Positions 25,323-33,905 of a stretch of 64,000 nt of DNA are shown here, piece after piece. Position numbers and translations under genes: made by a program. The stretch is from Planctomycetota bacterium. Its GTDB lineage: Bacteria; Planctomycetota; Planctomycetia; Pirellulales; UBA1268. The notes beneath the pieces were generated by a model that saw nothing but the letters and a program-made list of their open reading frames with translations, was not told where the DNA came from and ran no database searches. Location: positions 1-64,000 of the forward strand of contig VGZO01000018.1 in the NCBI GenBank assembly GCA_016872555.1, given 5' to 3'. Within the stretch, counting starts at the first letter, position 1, and each line of letters starts with the position of its first letter.

Positions 25323-26774
25323 TCAGGCGAGGATCTCGCCGATCACCCGGCCATGGTCGATCTCGAGCCGCTTCCGTCCCGGGATCTCGAGGCTGCGGTT
25401 ATCGAGCCCGAGGAGGTGGAGCACGGTGGCGTGGAGGTCGGTGACGTAGTGGCCGTCGCCGAGGGCGTTGTAGCCGAGCTCGTCGGTCGCGCCGTGGACG
25501 AACCCCTGCCTGACGCCCGCCCCGGCGAGCCAGACGGTGAACCCGTTGGGATGGTGGTCGCGGCCGTCGACCCCGCCGCCGCGCTGCTCGAGCCCCGGCG
25601 TCCGGCCGAACTCGGTGCAGAACACGACGAGCGTCTCGTCGAGCAGGCCGCGTGCGGCGAGGTCGTGGATCAGGCCGGCGACCGGCAGATCGACCATCGC
25701 GCACTGGGTGGCATGGTTCTGCTTGAGCTTCTGGTGGCTGTCCCAGACGCCGTATGGCGAGGGGAAGACCTGCACGAAGCGGACCCCGCGCTCCACCAGC
25801 CGCCGGGCCGCGAGCAGGCGCCCGCCGGCGAGCTTCGTCGGCTCGGCGTCGAGGCCGAAAAGCAACCGCGTGGCCGCGGTCTCGCCGGAGAAATCGACCG
25901 CTTCGGGCACGGCCGATTGCATCCGGAACGCCAGCTCGTAGGCGTGGATCCGAGCCCGGAGCTCGGCGTCGGCGGGATACTCGACCGCCGCCAGGCCGTT
26001 CAAGCGCTCGAGCAGGGCGAACTCCCGCGCCTGATCCTCCGCGGCGTGGCCGGGGCGGCGCCTGGCGAAGGGGAGCGGATCGGCCGGATCGAGCGACAGC
26101 GTGACGCCGGCATGCTCCGGACCGAGGTAGCAGGAATCGATCGACTGCCGCGTGTCGGAGCGCGTCGGGCCGCCGAGGACGACGTAGCGCGGAAGATCCT
26201 CGGTGAGGCTCCCGAGGCCGTACGAGGCCCAGCTCCCGATCGACGGCTGCGGCTCGTCGAGGCGGTGGCGGCCGGTGTGGATCTGGTTCTCGGCGGCGTG
26301 GTCGTTGTCGGTCGTCCACATGTTCCGCACGAAACACAGCCGGTCGACGCAGCCGGCGAGGTGCGGCCACCAGTCGGAGATCTCGATGCCGCTGGCGCCG
26401 CGCGGGGCGAAGCCGACCTGGAGTGGATAGATGATCGGATAGACGTCGCGGACGTTGATCTCCTCGGCCGGCACGGAACGGAAGCGGCGCCGATGGGCCG
26501 GCGAGTTGACCGGATTGTCGAACGGCGTGTTGTCGTAGGTCAGCCCCGCGTACCGGTCGAGCGCCGGCTTGGGATCGAACGTCTCGAGATGGCTGTAGCC
26601 CCCCGAGAGGAAGATCCAGATCACGCTCTTCGCCCGCGGCGGCGGCCCCTTGCCGGCCACGGGCGCACGGCCGATGCCGTCGTCGGCGAGGAGACTTCCC
26701 AGCGACATCCCGGCGCACCCGAGGCCGACGTCGGCGAGAAACGTCCGGCGTGGCGGATGAAAGCACGGCGGCAC
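25323..26774 (-). CDS. DUF1501 family protein (PSD1-associated)
   Basis: A 483-residue exported protein of the DUF1501 family, which has a sulfatase/alkaline-phosphatase-like fold. The N-terminus CFHPPRRTFLADVGLGCAGMSLG is a Tat-like signal (RRTFL). Family motifs follow: SVIWIFLSGGYSHLETFDPK, NQIHTGR, VQVFPSPYGVWDSHQKL, TLVVFCTEFGRTPG and GRDHHPNGFTVWLAGAGV. The TEFGRTP and GRDHHP strings are metal-ligand-like. It follows the PSD1 protein by 12 bases and ends a four-gene minus-strand block. Members are always paired with DUF1549/DUF1553 proteins in planctomycetes; the reaction remains unknown. Confidence 0.93.
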   Translation of the reverse strand: MPPCFHPPRRTFLADVGLGCAGMSLGSLLADDGIGRAPVAGKGPPPRAKSVIWIFLSGGYSHLETFDPKPALDRYAGLTYDNTPFDNPVNSPAHRRRFRSVPAEEINVRDVYPIIYPLQVGFAPRGASGIEISDWWPHLAGCVDRLCFVRNMWTTDNDHAAENQIHTGRHRLDEPQPSIGSWASYGLGSLTEDLPRYVVLGGPTRSDTRQSIDSCYLGPEHAGVTLSLDPADPLPFARRRPGHAAEDQAREFALLERLNGLAAVEYPADAELRARIHAYELAFRMQSAVPEAVDFSGETAATRLLFGLDAEPTKLAGGRLLAARRLVERGVRFVQVFPSPYGVWDSHQKLKQNHATQCAMVDLPVAGLIHDLAARGLLDETLVVFCTEFGRTPGLEQRGGGVDGRDHHPNGFTVWLAGAGVRQGFVHGATDELGYNALGDGHYVTDLHATVLHLLGLDNRSLEIPGRKRLEIDHGRVIGEILA

Positions 26775-26786
26775 GACGGCCTCCTC

Positions 26787-29471
26787 TCAGCGGATGGCGA
26801 CGAAGTCGTTGTGATTGAACAGCACGCGCACCAGCGCCGCCCGCGCCGCCGCGGCATCGGTCGCCGGCCCGGCGAGGAAGCCGCTGCAGGCCGCCGCTTC
26901 ATCGGGCCGCGGCGGTCGGCCGAGGACGTGGGTGAAGGCGGCCGCGGCGAACGCGCCATGGTCGTCGCGCCGCGGCTCGGGGAGCGCCGCGGCGAGCGCG
27001 GCGGCGAGGGCTCCGGCCATGTCGTGGACCAGTTCGCTGTTGGATAGCGCGAGCGCCTGCTGCGGCTGGATCGTCCGCGCCCGGCGGTAGCAATCGGCCG
27101 GATCGGGGCCGTCGAACGGCGTGGCGAACGTGCTGCGGCCGTCGCTCTCCGGCTGGCAGCAGTAGTAAAGGCCGCGCCGGAACGTCGAGAACACCTGCGT
27201 GTTTTCCAGTTCGGGGCCGCCGCGCGTCGGGTCGAGCCGTCCGGCGAGATGGAGCAGGCTGTCGCGGACCACCTCGGCCTCCATCCGACCGACGTTCATC
27301 CGCGACAGGAGGCGGTTGTCGGGATCGGCCGCCGCGGCGGCGGCGTCGGAGACGTGCGATGCCCGGCGGTAGGCGCGGCTGGTCACGACGAGCCGGTGGA
27401 TCGGCTTGAGCCGCCAGCCCCCGTCCATGAACTCGACCGCCAGCCAATCGAGCAGCTCCGGATGGGTCGGCGGGCTCCCGGCCCGGCCGAAGTCGAACAC
27501 CGTCGCCACCAAGGGCGCGTGGAAGTGCCGCATCCAGACATGATTCATCGCCACCCGCGCCGTAAGCGGATTGCCGCGTGCCGTGATCCACCCGGCCAGC
27601 GCGCGCCGCCGGCCCGTGCTCCGGGCCGGGTAGACGCTCCCCAGCGCGGGATAGTCTTCGCCGGCGGGCGCGGCGGCGGCAGCGCGGGCGTCGTCGAGGC
27701 GCTTCCGCGCCGCGGCCAACCGCTTGCCCACCGCGTCGATCTCGCCGGCGCGGGCGGAGTCGGAAGCGGGCCGCGCGTGCGCCGCCGCCACGCCGACCTC
27801 CTCGCCGGCCAGCGCCGCCACGGCCGCCGCCACGTCGGCGGCCCGGTGGAGCTCCTGCGCGCTCCGGGCCAGCGTCACGGCCTCCGTCATGCTGCCGCCG
27901 CCGTAGCGCGCGAGGTCGGCCGCCTCGCGGGCGTCGATCGCCGCCAGGCGGGCCAGACGCTCGTCGAGCGCCGCCCGGGCGGCATCGCGGCGGAGGAGCG
28001 TGTCGGGGGCCCCTTCCTCGTCGAGGACGTTCGCCAGCGCCTGCCGTGCGGCGACCACGGCGGCCGCCGCCTCGTCGCGCACCGCGCGCCGGAGCGCCGG
28101 GTCGATCCCGGGGTAGAACGCCGCCGGCGGCAGATCGACCGGCCCGATCGCCGGCCCGCCGGCGGGCGCGAGGAAGCGCGGCAGGCCCGGCGCGATCGCC
28201 CCGCGCGCCGTGTCGCGGTTGCGTTCGTCGCCGCCGGCGTAGAACCAGGTCGGCGCGTCGGGGGACTTGTCGAACACCTGCACCGTCCCGAGGCGCTGCA
28301 CCTTGCGGAGCGTGCTGTAGGCGTATTCCTGGAACGGGCCGGGATCGGCCTCGCCGGGGAGCCGGTCCTGGCGCAGGCCGAGCGGCTCGAAGAACGCCCG
28401 GAAACGGAAGTAGTCGTCCTGCGCGATCGGGTCGTATTTGTGGTCGTGGCAGTGGGCGCAGTGGAACGTGAGCCCGAGAAACGCCTTGCCGACGTGCTCG
28501 ACGTTGGCCCGCATCCAGTCGTTGGGGTTGAGCGCGTACCAGTTGCGGACCAGGTAGCCGGTGGCGACGGCCGCGGCGCGATCGCCGGGGCGCAGCTCGT
28601 CGGCGGCGAGCATCTCGGCCACCATCCGGTCGTAGCCGACGTCGGCGTCGAGCGATGCGATGATCCAGTCGCGCCACCGGAAGATCTGCGGGGCGCTGTT
28701 CCAGACGTCGGGCACGTGGCGGCGGCCGTGCCAGTCGGCGTAGCGCCACACGTCCATCCAGTGGCGCGCCTGCCGCTCGGCGTGCTGCGGCGACGCGAGC
28801 AACCGATCGACGACGCGCTCGTAGGCATCGGGGGACTCGTCGGCGAGGAACGCCTCGACCTCGGCCGCCGTCGGCGGAAGACCGACCAGGTCGAGCGCGA
28901 CGCGGCGCAGCAGCGTCGCCTTGTCGGCCGGCGGGCCCGGCGTGATCCCGGCGGCGGCGAGCCGGGCCTCGACGAAGGCGTCGATCGGGTTGGCCGTCCC
29001 GTCGGCCACGGCCGGAAGCGCCATCTTCTGCGGCGGACGGAAGGCCCAGTGGTCGCGGGGGTCGCTCTCCGGGACCTCGCCCTCGATCCCCGGCGCGCCG
29101 GCCGCGATCCAGGCTGCGAGCGTCGCGATCCGCGCTGCGCTCAGCGGCGGCCCCTCGGGGGGCATTCGCTGCGCCGGATCGGTCGACGCGACCCGGTCGA
29201 GAAGCGGGCTGGCGGCCGCGTCGCCGGGCACCACCGCCGGCCCCCCCGCACCGCCGACGACGATGCCGGCACGGGTGTCGAGGCGGAGGTCGGAACGCTG
29301 CGCCAGCGCCCCGTGGCAGGCGGTGCAGCGCTGGCGGAGCAGGGGGCGGATGTCGCGCGCGTAGTCGGCGGCGGGGGGCTCCTCGGCGCCGGCGGCAGCC
29401 CCGACCACGAGCACGATGACGAGGGCGGCGAGCGTTTGCGGTGGGATCGGAAGACGGAGCATCGCGCCCAA
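26787..29471 (-). CDS. PSD1/PSCyt1/DUF1549/DUF1553 planctomycete cytochrome-type protein
   Basis: An 894-residue exported protein of four modules. A signal peptide (LAALVIVLVVGAAAGA) precedes a PSCyt1 haem-binding segment with CTACH (about residue 51). Next come DUF1549 (about 150-370), including CAHCHDHKYDPIAQDDYFRFRAFF (second CxxCH near 339), a variable coiled middle rich in Ala, Arg and Asp (about 450-610), and DUF1553 to the end (AGWITARGNPLTARVAMNHVWMRHFH). It is the partner of the DUF1501 gene downstream. The CxxCH motifs suggest c-type haem and outer-side redox activity. The reaction and electron acceptor are not known. Confidence 0.93.
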   Translation of the reverse strand: MGAMLRLPIPPQTLAALVIVLVVGAAAGAEEPPAADYARDIRPLLRQRCTACHGALAQRSDLRLDTRAGIVVGGAGGPAVVPGDAAASPLLDRVASTDPAQRMPPEGPPLSAARIATLAAWIAAGAPGIEGEVPESDPRDHWAFRPPQKMALPAVADGTANPIDAFVEARLAAAGITPGPPADKATLLRRVALDLVGLPPTAAEVEAFLADESPDAYERVVDRLLASPQHAERQARHWMDVWRYADWHGRRHVPDVWNSAPQIFRWRDWIIASLDADVGYDRMVAEMLAADELRPGDRAAAVATGYLVRNWYALNPNDWMRANVEHVGKAFLGLTFHCAHCHDHKYDPIAQDDYFRFRAFFEPLGLRQDRLPGEADPGPFQEYAYSTLRKVQRLGTVQVFDKSPDAPTWFYAGGDERNRDTARGAIAPGLPRFLAPAGGPAIGPVDLPPAAFYPGIDPALRRAVRDEAAAAVVAARQALANVLDEEGAPDTLLRRDAARAALDERLARLAAIDAREAADLARYGGGSMTEAVTLARSAQELHRAADVAAAVAALAGEEVGVAAAHARPASDSARAGEIDAVGKRLAAARKRLDDARAAAAAPAGEDYPALGSVYPARSTGRRRALAGWITARGNPLTARVAMNHVWMRHFHAPLVATVFDFGRAGSPPTHPELLDWLAVEFMDGGWRLKPIHRLVVTSRAYRRASHVSDAAAAAADPDNRLLSRMNVGRMEAEVVRDSLLHLAGRLDPTRGGPELENTQVFSTFRRGLYYCCQPESDGRSTFATPFDGPDPADCYRRARTIQPQQALALSNSELVHDMAGALAAALAAALPEPRRDDHGAFAAAAFTHVLGRPPRPDEAAACSGFLAGPATDAAAARAALVRVLFNHNDFVAIR

Positions 29472-29483
29472 GCCACGGGACTC

Positions 29484-30752
29484 TCAGGACGGTTCGCGCA
29501 GCAATCGGCCAACCGGCCGGCCGGCACCGAGCTTCATCGGCCGGCCAATCGGCGTCGTCACTTCCTCGGCCGAGTCGACGCCGACGGCCGCCAGCACGGT
29601 GGCGGCGAAATCGGCGACGTCGATCGGATCGGACGGGGTCCTCGATTCACCCCGCGGATCGGTCGCACCGACGAGCTGCCCGCGGGCGAAGCCGGCCCCG
29701 GCGAGCAGGCAGGAGAAGCCGTGCGGCCAGTGGTCACGGCCGTCGAGCGGGTTGATCGCCGGCGTCCGCCCGAACTCGCCGACGACGACGACCGCCGTCG
29801 AATCGAGGAGGTCGCGCCCCTCGAGATCGGTGACCAGCGCCGCCAGCGCCGGGTCGAGAACCCGGGCCCGAGCGTTCTGCCCGGAGAAATTGTCGGCGTG
29901 CGTGTCGAACCCGGCGAGCGTGACGTCGACGCTCCGCACGCCCGCCTCGACCAGCCGGCGGGCGACGAGGCACCCGCGGCCGAAGACCGAGTCGCCGTAG
30001 GCGGTCCGGACCGCCTCCGGCTCGTCGGCGACCGAGAACGCCGCCAGCTGCTCGGACTCCATCAGCGTCAGCGCCTCGCGGCGCGTGTGGTCGTCGAGCG
30101 TCCGCTCGACGGTCGCCTCGCGCCCCGCGGCGAACGACCGCGACAGGGCATCGAGTGCCCCGAGGCGCCGCGCCTGGCGGTCGGCAGCCACGTGGGGAAC
30201 CATGTTCTCCCCCGCCCGCCCCGGCACCGTCACCCGGTAGGGGTCGAGCGTCGCGCCGAGATAGCCCCCGCGCGACGGGAAGGGATCGTTGCCGAGGGCG
30301 ACGAACGCCGGCAGTTCGAGCCCCGGCGACGGGACGGCACGGGCGACGATCGCGCCGAGCGCCGGATGGACCAGGTTCGGATCGGGACGGTAGCCGGTGC
30401 GGACCGCATGGCTGCCACGCTCGTGATCCCCCTCGCGCGACACGAGCGACCGCACGACCGTGAACCGGTCGAGGACGTCGGCGACGCGCGGATAGTCGGC
30501 GGCCACCAGCGCGCCCGGCAGCCGCGTGGCGATCGCCGCCGTCGGCCCGCCGATCGGCGTGCCGGGGTGGGGGTCGAACGACTCCAGCTGGCTCGGGCCG
30601 CCGGCCAGCCAGATCGAGACCAGCGCCCGTGGGCGCTCGCCGCCGCGCCTGGCGGCGGCCCGGGCGGGCAGTGCCGGCACGGCGAACGACAGCCCCAGCG
30701 GTGCCACGTGGCACCAGCGGCGGCGTGGGAGGAACAGCGACTTTCGGTGCAT
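29484..30752 (-). CDS. DUF1501 family protein
   Basis: A 422-residue DUF1501 protein, shorter than the one at 25323-26774. A short N-terminal basic/hydrophobic stretch (RRRWCHVAPLGLSFAVPALPA) serves as signal peptide without the RRTFL motif. Family motifs: ALVSIWLAGGPSQLESFDPHPGT, SHAVRTGY, VDVTLAGFDTHADNF, AVVVVGEFGRTPA and GRDHWPHGFSCLLAGAGF. It lies 34 bases after the DUF1549 gene at 30787-32442 and 12 bases before the PSD1 gene, so all four genes of this block are probably one transcript. It is one of two unlike DUF1501 paralogues here. Confidence 0.92.
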   Translation of the reverse strand: MHRKSLFLPRRRWCHVAPLGLSFAVPALPARAAARRGGERPRALVSIWLAGGPSQLESFDPHPGTPIGGPTAAIATRLPGALVAADYPRVADVLDRFTVVRSLVSREGDHERGSHAVRTGYRPDPNLVHPALGAIVARAVPSPGLELPAFVALGNDPFPSRGGYLGATLDPYRVTVPGRAGENMVPHVAADRQARRLGALDALSRSFAAGREATVERTLDDHTRREALTLMESEQLAAFSVADEPEAVRTAYGDSVFGRGCLVARRLVEAGVRSVDVTLAGFDTHADNFSGQNARARVLDPALAALVTDLEGRDLLDSTAVVVVGEFGRTPAINPLDGRDHWPHGFSCLLAGAGFARGQLVGATDPRGESRTPSDPIDVADFAATVLAAVGVDSAEEVTTPIGRPMKLGAGRPVGRLLREPS

Positions 30753-30786
30753 CGGTGGTCGACCGCCGTGCGGCCGCGTGACGGGA

Positions 30787-32442
30787 TCAGTGGTTCCAGC
30801 CGAACTCGACGGAGTTGGTCAGTGCCCAGAACAGGTCCTGCATCCCGCCGCCGCGGTCGGGGGCGGCGGTGATCAGCGAACGCGTCGCGGAGCGTTCCTC
30901 TGGAGAAGGATGGCGCGTGAGGACGGTGAGGAACGCGAGGTCGAGGCGCTGCTCGTCGTCGGCGGCGAGGCCGGCGATCCGGCCCGGCGCGGTGAACGGG
31001 TTGGCCTCGACCAGCTCGCGGGCCAGCCGGCCATTCATGCGGACGAGCGTCTGCGGAATCGTGGCCGGCTGCCGGTCCCCGTTGGCATCCTCGGTGGGGC
31101 CGTAATCGCGGAGAAAATCGACTTCGCGGAAGAACCGGATCGTCCGTGTCAGCAGATGGGAATCGCGGTCGATCGTCCGCAGGCTCGTCGCCTGGACGAG
31201 GGCGGCGATCATCACGTCGGGGCCCAACGGCGTGACCGGAAACGCGCCCCAGGCGGCGTCGAGGCGCGTCGCGCCGTCGGGCTCGGCGCGGAGCGGATGA
31301 CGGCTGGAGAGGTGGAACGGCCGCGCCCGGGCGAGGATCGAGAGCAACCGCCGGAGGTCGCAGCCGTGCTCCCGGAAGTCCTCGGCGAGCAGGTCGAGGG
31401 GATCGCGCGGGTCGGGGTCGGCGGGCGGATCGGGGAGGTCGTCGAGCGGCTCGTGGAGCCCGCGGCCGTAGACGATCGCCCACGCGCGGTTGACCACCGC
31501 GCGGTGGAAGCGGCGATTACGCGGGTCGACGAGCCAGGCGGCGAGGTTCTCGCGGTGCGTCCTGCGCTCCGCCTGCCAGTCGTCGCCGTAGGGGACGCGC
31601 GGCGGCACTTTCCGGCTCTTCGGCGCCATCGCGGCCGCGCCGCCGTCGGCCGGCGCGGGCAGGTCGATCGACAGCACGCGGGCAGGATCGTCCTCGACAC
31701 CCAGGCCGGTGACCCGGACCTGGCCGAAACAGGCGGCGAGCCCCTCGTATTGCCGCTGCGTGATCGGTGCGAAGGGATGGTCGTGGCACTGGGCGCAGTC
31801 GATCCGCTGGCCGAGGAGGACCCGCGCCACGCGCCCCGCCAGCACGTTGGCGTCGAGGGTGCCGTCGGCCATCGCCTGTGTGACGAAGTTGACCTCGGGG
31901 GCCTCGGTCCACAGGCCACCGTGGGCGACCATCGCGGTCACCGTCCGGTCGAACGGGTCGTTGGCCAGCAGCCGCGCGGCGAGCCAGTCGGTGAACCGAT
32001 CGCGGCGGAAGACGATGACCTGGCCGGCGGCATCGCCGACCAGCGCGTGGGCCAGGCGCCGCGCGAGGTGGTCGGCACTCCGCCGGTCGGCGAGGACCAG
32101 CGCGATCCAGCGCCCGAGGCGGCCGGGATCGCCATCGGCCTCGAACCGGCGGATCTCCTCGACCGAGGGGATCGTGCCCGCCAACCCGAGCCAGGCGCGC
32201 CGGAGCACCTCGAGATCGTCGGCGCGCCCTGCCGGCTCGATCCCCGCGGCCCGCCACCGCTCGGCCAGCGCGGCGTCGAGCCGGCTCACCGTCGCCTCCG
32301 ACCCGTCGGGCGCGACGGCGGGCGGGGGGGCGAGCGCCGACGCGGGAAGCGGGTCGCGGGCCCCGGAGGCGAGGACGACCGCGACGGTCGTCAGGGCGAC
32401 GGCCGGTAGCAGGGCGCGGAGGATCTGCCGGTGGGACGGCAT
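30787..32442 (-). CDS. DUF1549/DUF1553 family cytochrome-type protein
   Basis: A 551-residue exported protein, first gene of the block. A signal peptide (ALLPAVALTTVAVVLASGA) leads into DUF1549, with LARRLAHALVG, AMVAHGGLWTEAPEVNFVTQ and the single CxxCH CAQCHDHPFAPITQRQY (about residue 217). DUF1553 follows, with HRENLAAWLVDPRNRRFHRAVVNRAWAIVYGRGLHEPLDDL and the C-terminal MNGRLARELVEANP. It lacks the PSCyt1 domain and the long coiled insert of the other member. Paired with the DUF1501 gene that follows. It is divergent from a membrane protein gene over about 200 bases. Confidence 0.92.
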   Translation of the reverse strand: MPSHRQILRALLPAVALTTVAVVLASGARDPLPASALAPPPAVAPDGSEATVSRLDAALAERWRAAGIEPAGRADDLEVLRRAWLGLAGTIPSVEEIRRFEADGDPGRLGRWIALVLADRRSADHLARRLAHALVGDAAGQVIVFRRDRFTDWLAARLLANDPFDRTVTAMVAHGGLWTEAPEVNFVTQAMADGTLDANVLAGRVARVLLGQRIDCAQCHDHPFAPITQRQYEGLAACFGQVRVTGLGVEDDPARVLSIDLPAPADGGAAAMAPKSRKVPPRVPYGDDWQAERRTHRENLAAWLVDPRNRRFHRAVVNRAWAIVYGRGLHEPLDDLPDPPADPDPRDPLDLLAEDFREHGCDLRRLLSILARARPFHLSSRHPLRAEPDGATRLDAAWGAFPVTPLGPDVMIAALVQATSLRTIDRDSHLLTRTIRFFREVDFLRDYGPTEDANGDRQPATIPQTLVRMNGRLARELVEANPFTAPGRIAGLAADDEQRLDLAFLTVLTRHPSPEERSATRSLITAAPDRGGGMQDLFWALTNSVEFGWNH

Positions 32443-32633
32443 CGCGGTGGCTCCCGGGAACAGACGGTCCGGATTCTACCCCACGGGCCGTCCGGCAGCC
32501 TCCCCGACCCGGTGGCCGCCTCCACCCGCCATGGCCGCCCGCGGCGCCGACACGGCACGGGCACCGACACCGGAAGATCGTCATCGCGGCCGGTCGCGAC
32601 CGCCGGGAAACGACGGCGGCGCGGCGCCGAACC

Positions 32634-32639
32634 TATCAT
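32634..32639 (+). promoter_or_regulatory. -10-like hexamer placed for leaderless transcription of the membrane protein gene
   Basis: TATCAT ends 7 bases before ATG 32647, and no Shine-Dalgarno is present. No good -35 is visible in this very GC-rich stretch. Confidence 0.35.
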
Positions 32640-32646
32640 CAACCCC

Positions 32647-33846
32647 ATGGCCACCGCGCTCCCGTCCGCGCTCTCCGCTGCGACCGCTCCCCCCCGCGTC
32701 GCCGGCGCGCCGGCGCAGCCGTTCGGCGAGCTCGCTCCCTGCCCACACCCGCTGCGGCATCCGCTCCGCGCGCTGGGCTGGCTGATCGCCGTCGGCGCGG
32801 GGCTGGCGAGCCTCGTCTGGCTCCTCTCGCTGCTGGCGGCGATCCCGCTGGTGAGCTTCCTGGCGCTCGGTTACATGCTCGAGGGGGAGGGGCGCGTGGT
32901 CCGCAGCGGGCGGCTCCGCGACGGCGTGCCGCTGCTCGGCGGTCTGCCGCGGTTGGGGGCGGTGGTGGTCGGCACCTGGTTCTGGGTGCTCGTCGTGCGG
33001 TTCGTGACGTCGGTGGCCGCCGACGCCGCGCTCGTGGCGCCGGGGAGTCCTTCAGCCGCACGCTGGGCCGTGGCCCGCACGCTCGTCGCGCTGGTGGTCG
33101 GCCTCCACGTCGCGCTGGCGTGGCGGGCCGGCGGCAGTCTGGCGTCGTTTTTCCGTCCGCTCCGCAACGTCCGTGCGGCGCGCCGCCAGTGGCGCGCCGG
33201 CACGCTGTGGAGCGGTGCGGCCGACGGTCTCGCCGCCGTGATCGGCGCGATCCGCCCGCTCCATCTGCTCCGTCTCGGCGTCGGTGGCTTCGCCGGTGCG
33301 CTGGCGTGGCTGCTGCTCCCGACCCTGGCCTTTTCGGCGCTGCGCGACACCCAACACCCCGGAGCGGTGCTCGTGACCCTCGCCGGTGGGGTCGCCTTGG
33401 CGGTCGTCCTCGCCTGGGTCCCGTTGCTCCAGGCGACGTACGCGACCGAGGGGCGGCTGCGCGCGTTCACGGAGGTGGCTCGCGTCCGCGAGCTTCACCG
33501 CCGCGCGCCGGTGGTGCTGCTGGTCGCGCTGGCCGTCCTCTACGGCCTGTCGCTGCCGCTGTTCCTTCTCAAGGTGATCGCGGCGCCGCGCGACGCGGTG
33601 CTGCTGCTGACGCCGCTGTTCATCGTCACCATTTACCCCGCGCGGCTGCTCGTCGGCTGGGCGACGGCCTTCGCACGCCGCCGGCCGCAGCGGCGCTGGC
33701 TCGTGGTCCGGTTCGGTGCCGGGGCCGCGCTGGTGGCAGCGCTGGGCCTGTATCTGTTCCTGCTGTTCTTCACCCCGGCGATCGGCGCCCTCGGCCGCCG
33801 GGTCCTCCTCGACCACCACGCGCTGCTCCTCCCGACGCCGTTCTGA
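32647..33846 (+). CDS. polytopic membrane protein, planctomycete family of unknown function
   Basis: A 399-residue protein with about seven or eight hydrophobic segments, for example WLIAVGAGLASLVWLLSLLAAIPLVSFLALGYMLE, WFWVLVVRFVTSVAADAAL, VLLVALAVLYGLSLPLFLL and AALVAALGLYLFLLFFTP. The string SFLALGYMLEGEGRVVRSGRLRDG, split here by the membrane boundary, resembles a family seen widely in planctomycetes but not functionally named. No catalytic motif is evident. The start at 32647 is favoured by the hydrophobic pattern and the -10-like element at 7 bases; no ribosome site is seen. It is convergent with the cyclase-repeat gene across a 57-base gap that holds a hairpin. Confidence 0.8.
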   Translation: MATALPSALSAATAPPRVAGAPAQPFGELAPCPHPLRHPLRALGWLIAVGAGLASLVWLLSLLAAIPLVSFLALGYMLEGEGRVVRSGRLRDGVPLLGGLPRLGAVVVGTWFWVLVVRFVTSVAADAALVAPGSPSAARWAVARTLVALVVGLHVALAWRAGGSLASFFRPLRNVRAARRQWRAGTLWSGAADGLAAVIGAIRPLHLLRLGVGGFAGALAWLLLPTLAFSALRDTQHPGAVLVTLAGGVALAVVLAWVPLLQATYATEGRLRAFTEVARVRELHRRAPVVLLVALAVLYGLSLPLFLLKVIAAPRDAVLLLTPLFIVTIYPARLLVGWATAFARRRPQRRWLVVRFGAGAALVAALGLYLFLLFFTPAIGALGRRVLLDHHALLLPTPF

Positions 33847-33885
33847 TCACGGCCGACGCCGGGGCGCGGAGAGGGAGGGTACGAC

Positions 33886-33905
33886 GACCGGCCAGCGGGC
33901 CGGTC
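33886..33905. terminator. bidirectional hairpin between convergent genes
   Basis: GACCGGCC-AGCG-GGCCGGTC is a perfect 8-bp stem with a 4-base loop that overlaps the stop codon of the cyclase-repeat gene and lies 39 bases after the membrane protein stop. Position suggests a bidirectional terminator; no T-tract is seen. Confidence 0.4.

Noticed and set aside
27249-30872. 1207-aa plus-strand open frame covering the PSD1 and DUF1501 genes
   Set aside because: It lies opposite clear PSD1/DUF1501 coding regions; high GC keeps antisense frames open, and its composition (Arg/Val/Gly-rich) shows no domain.
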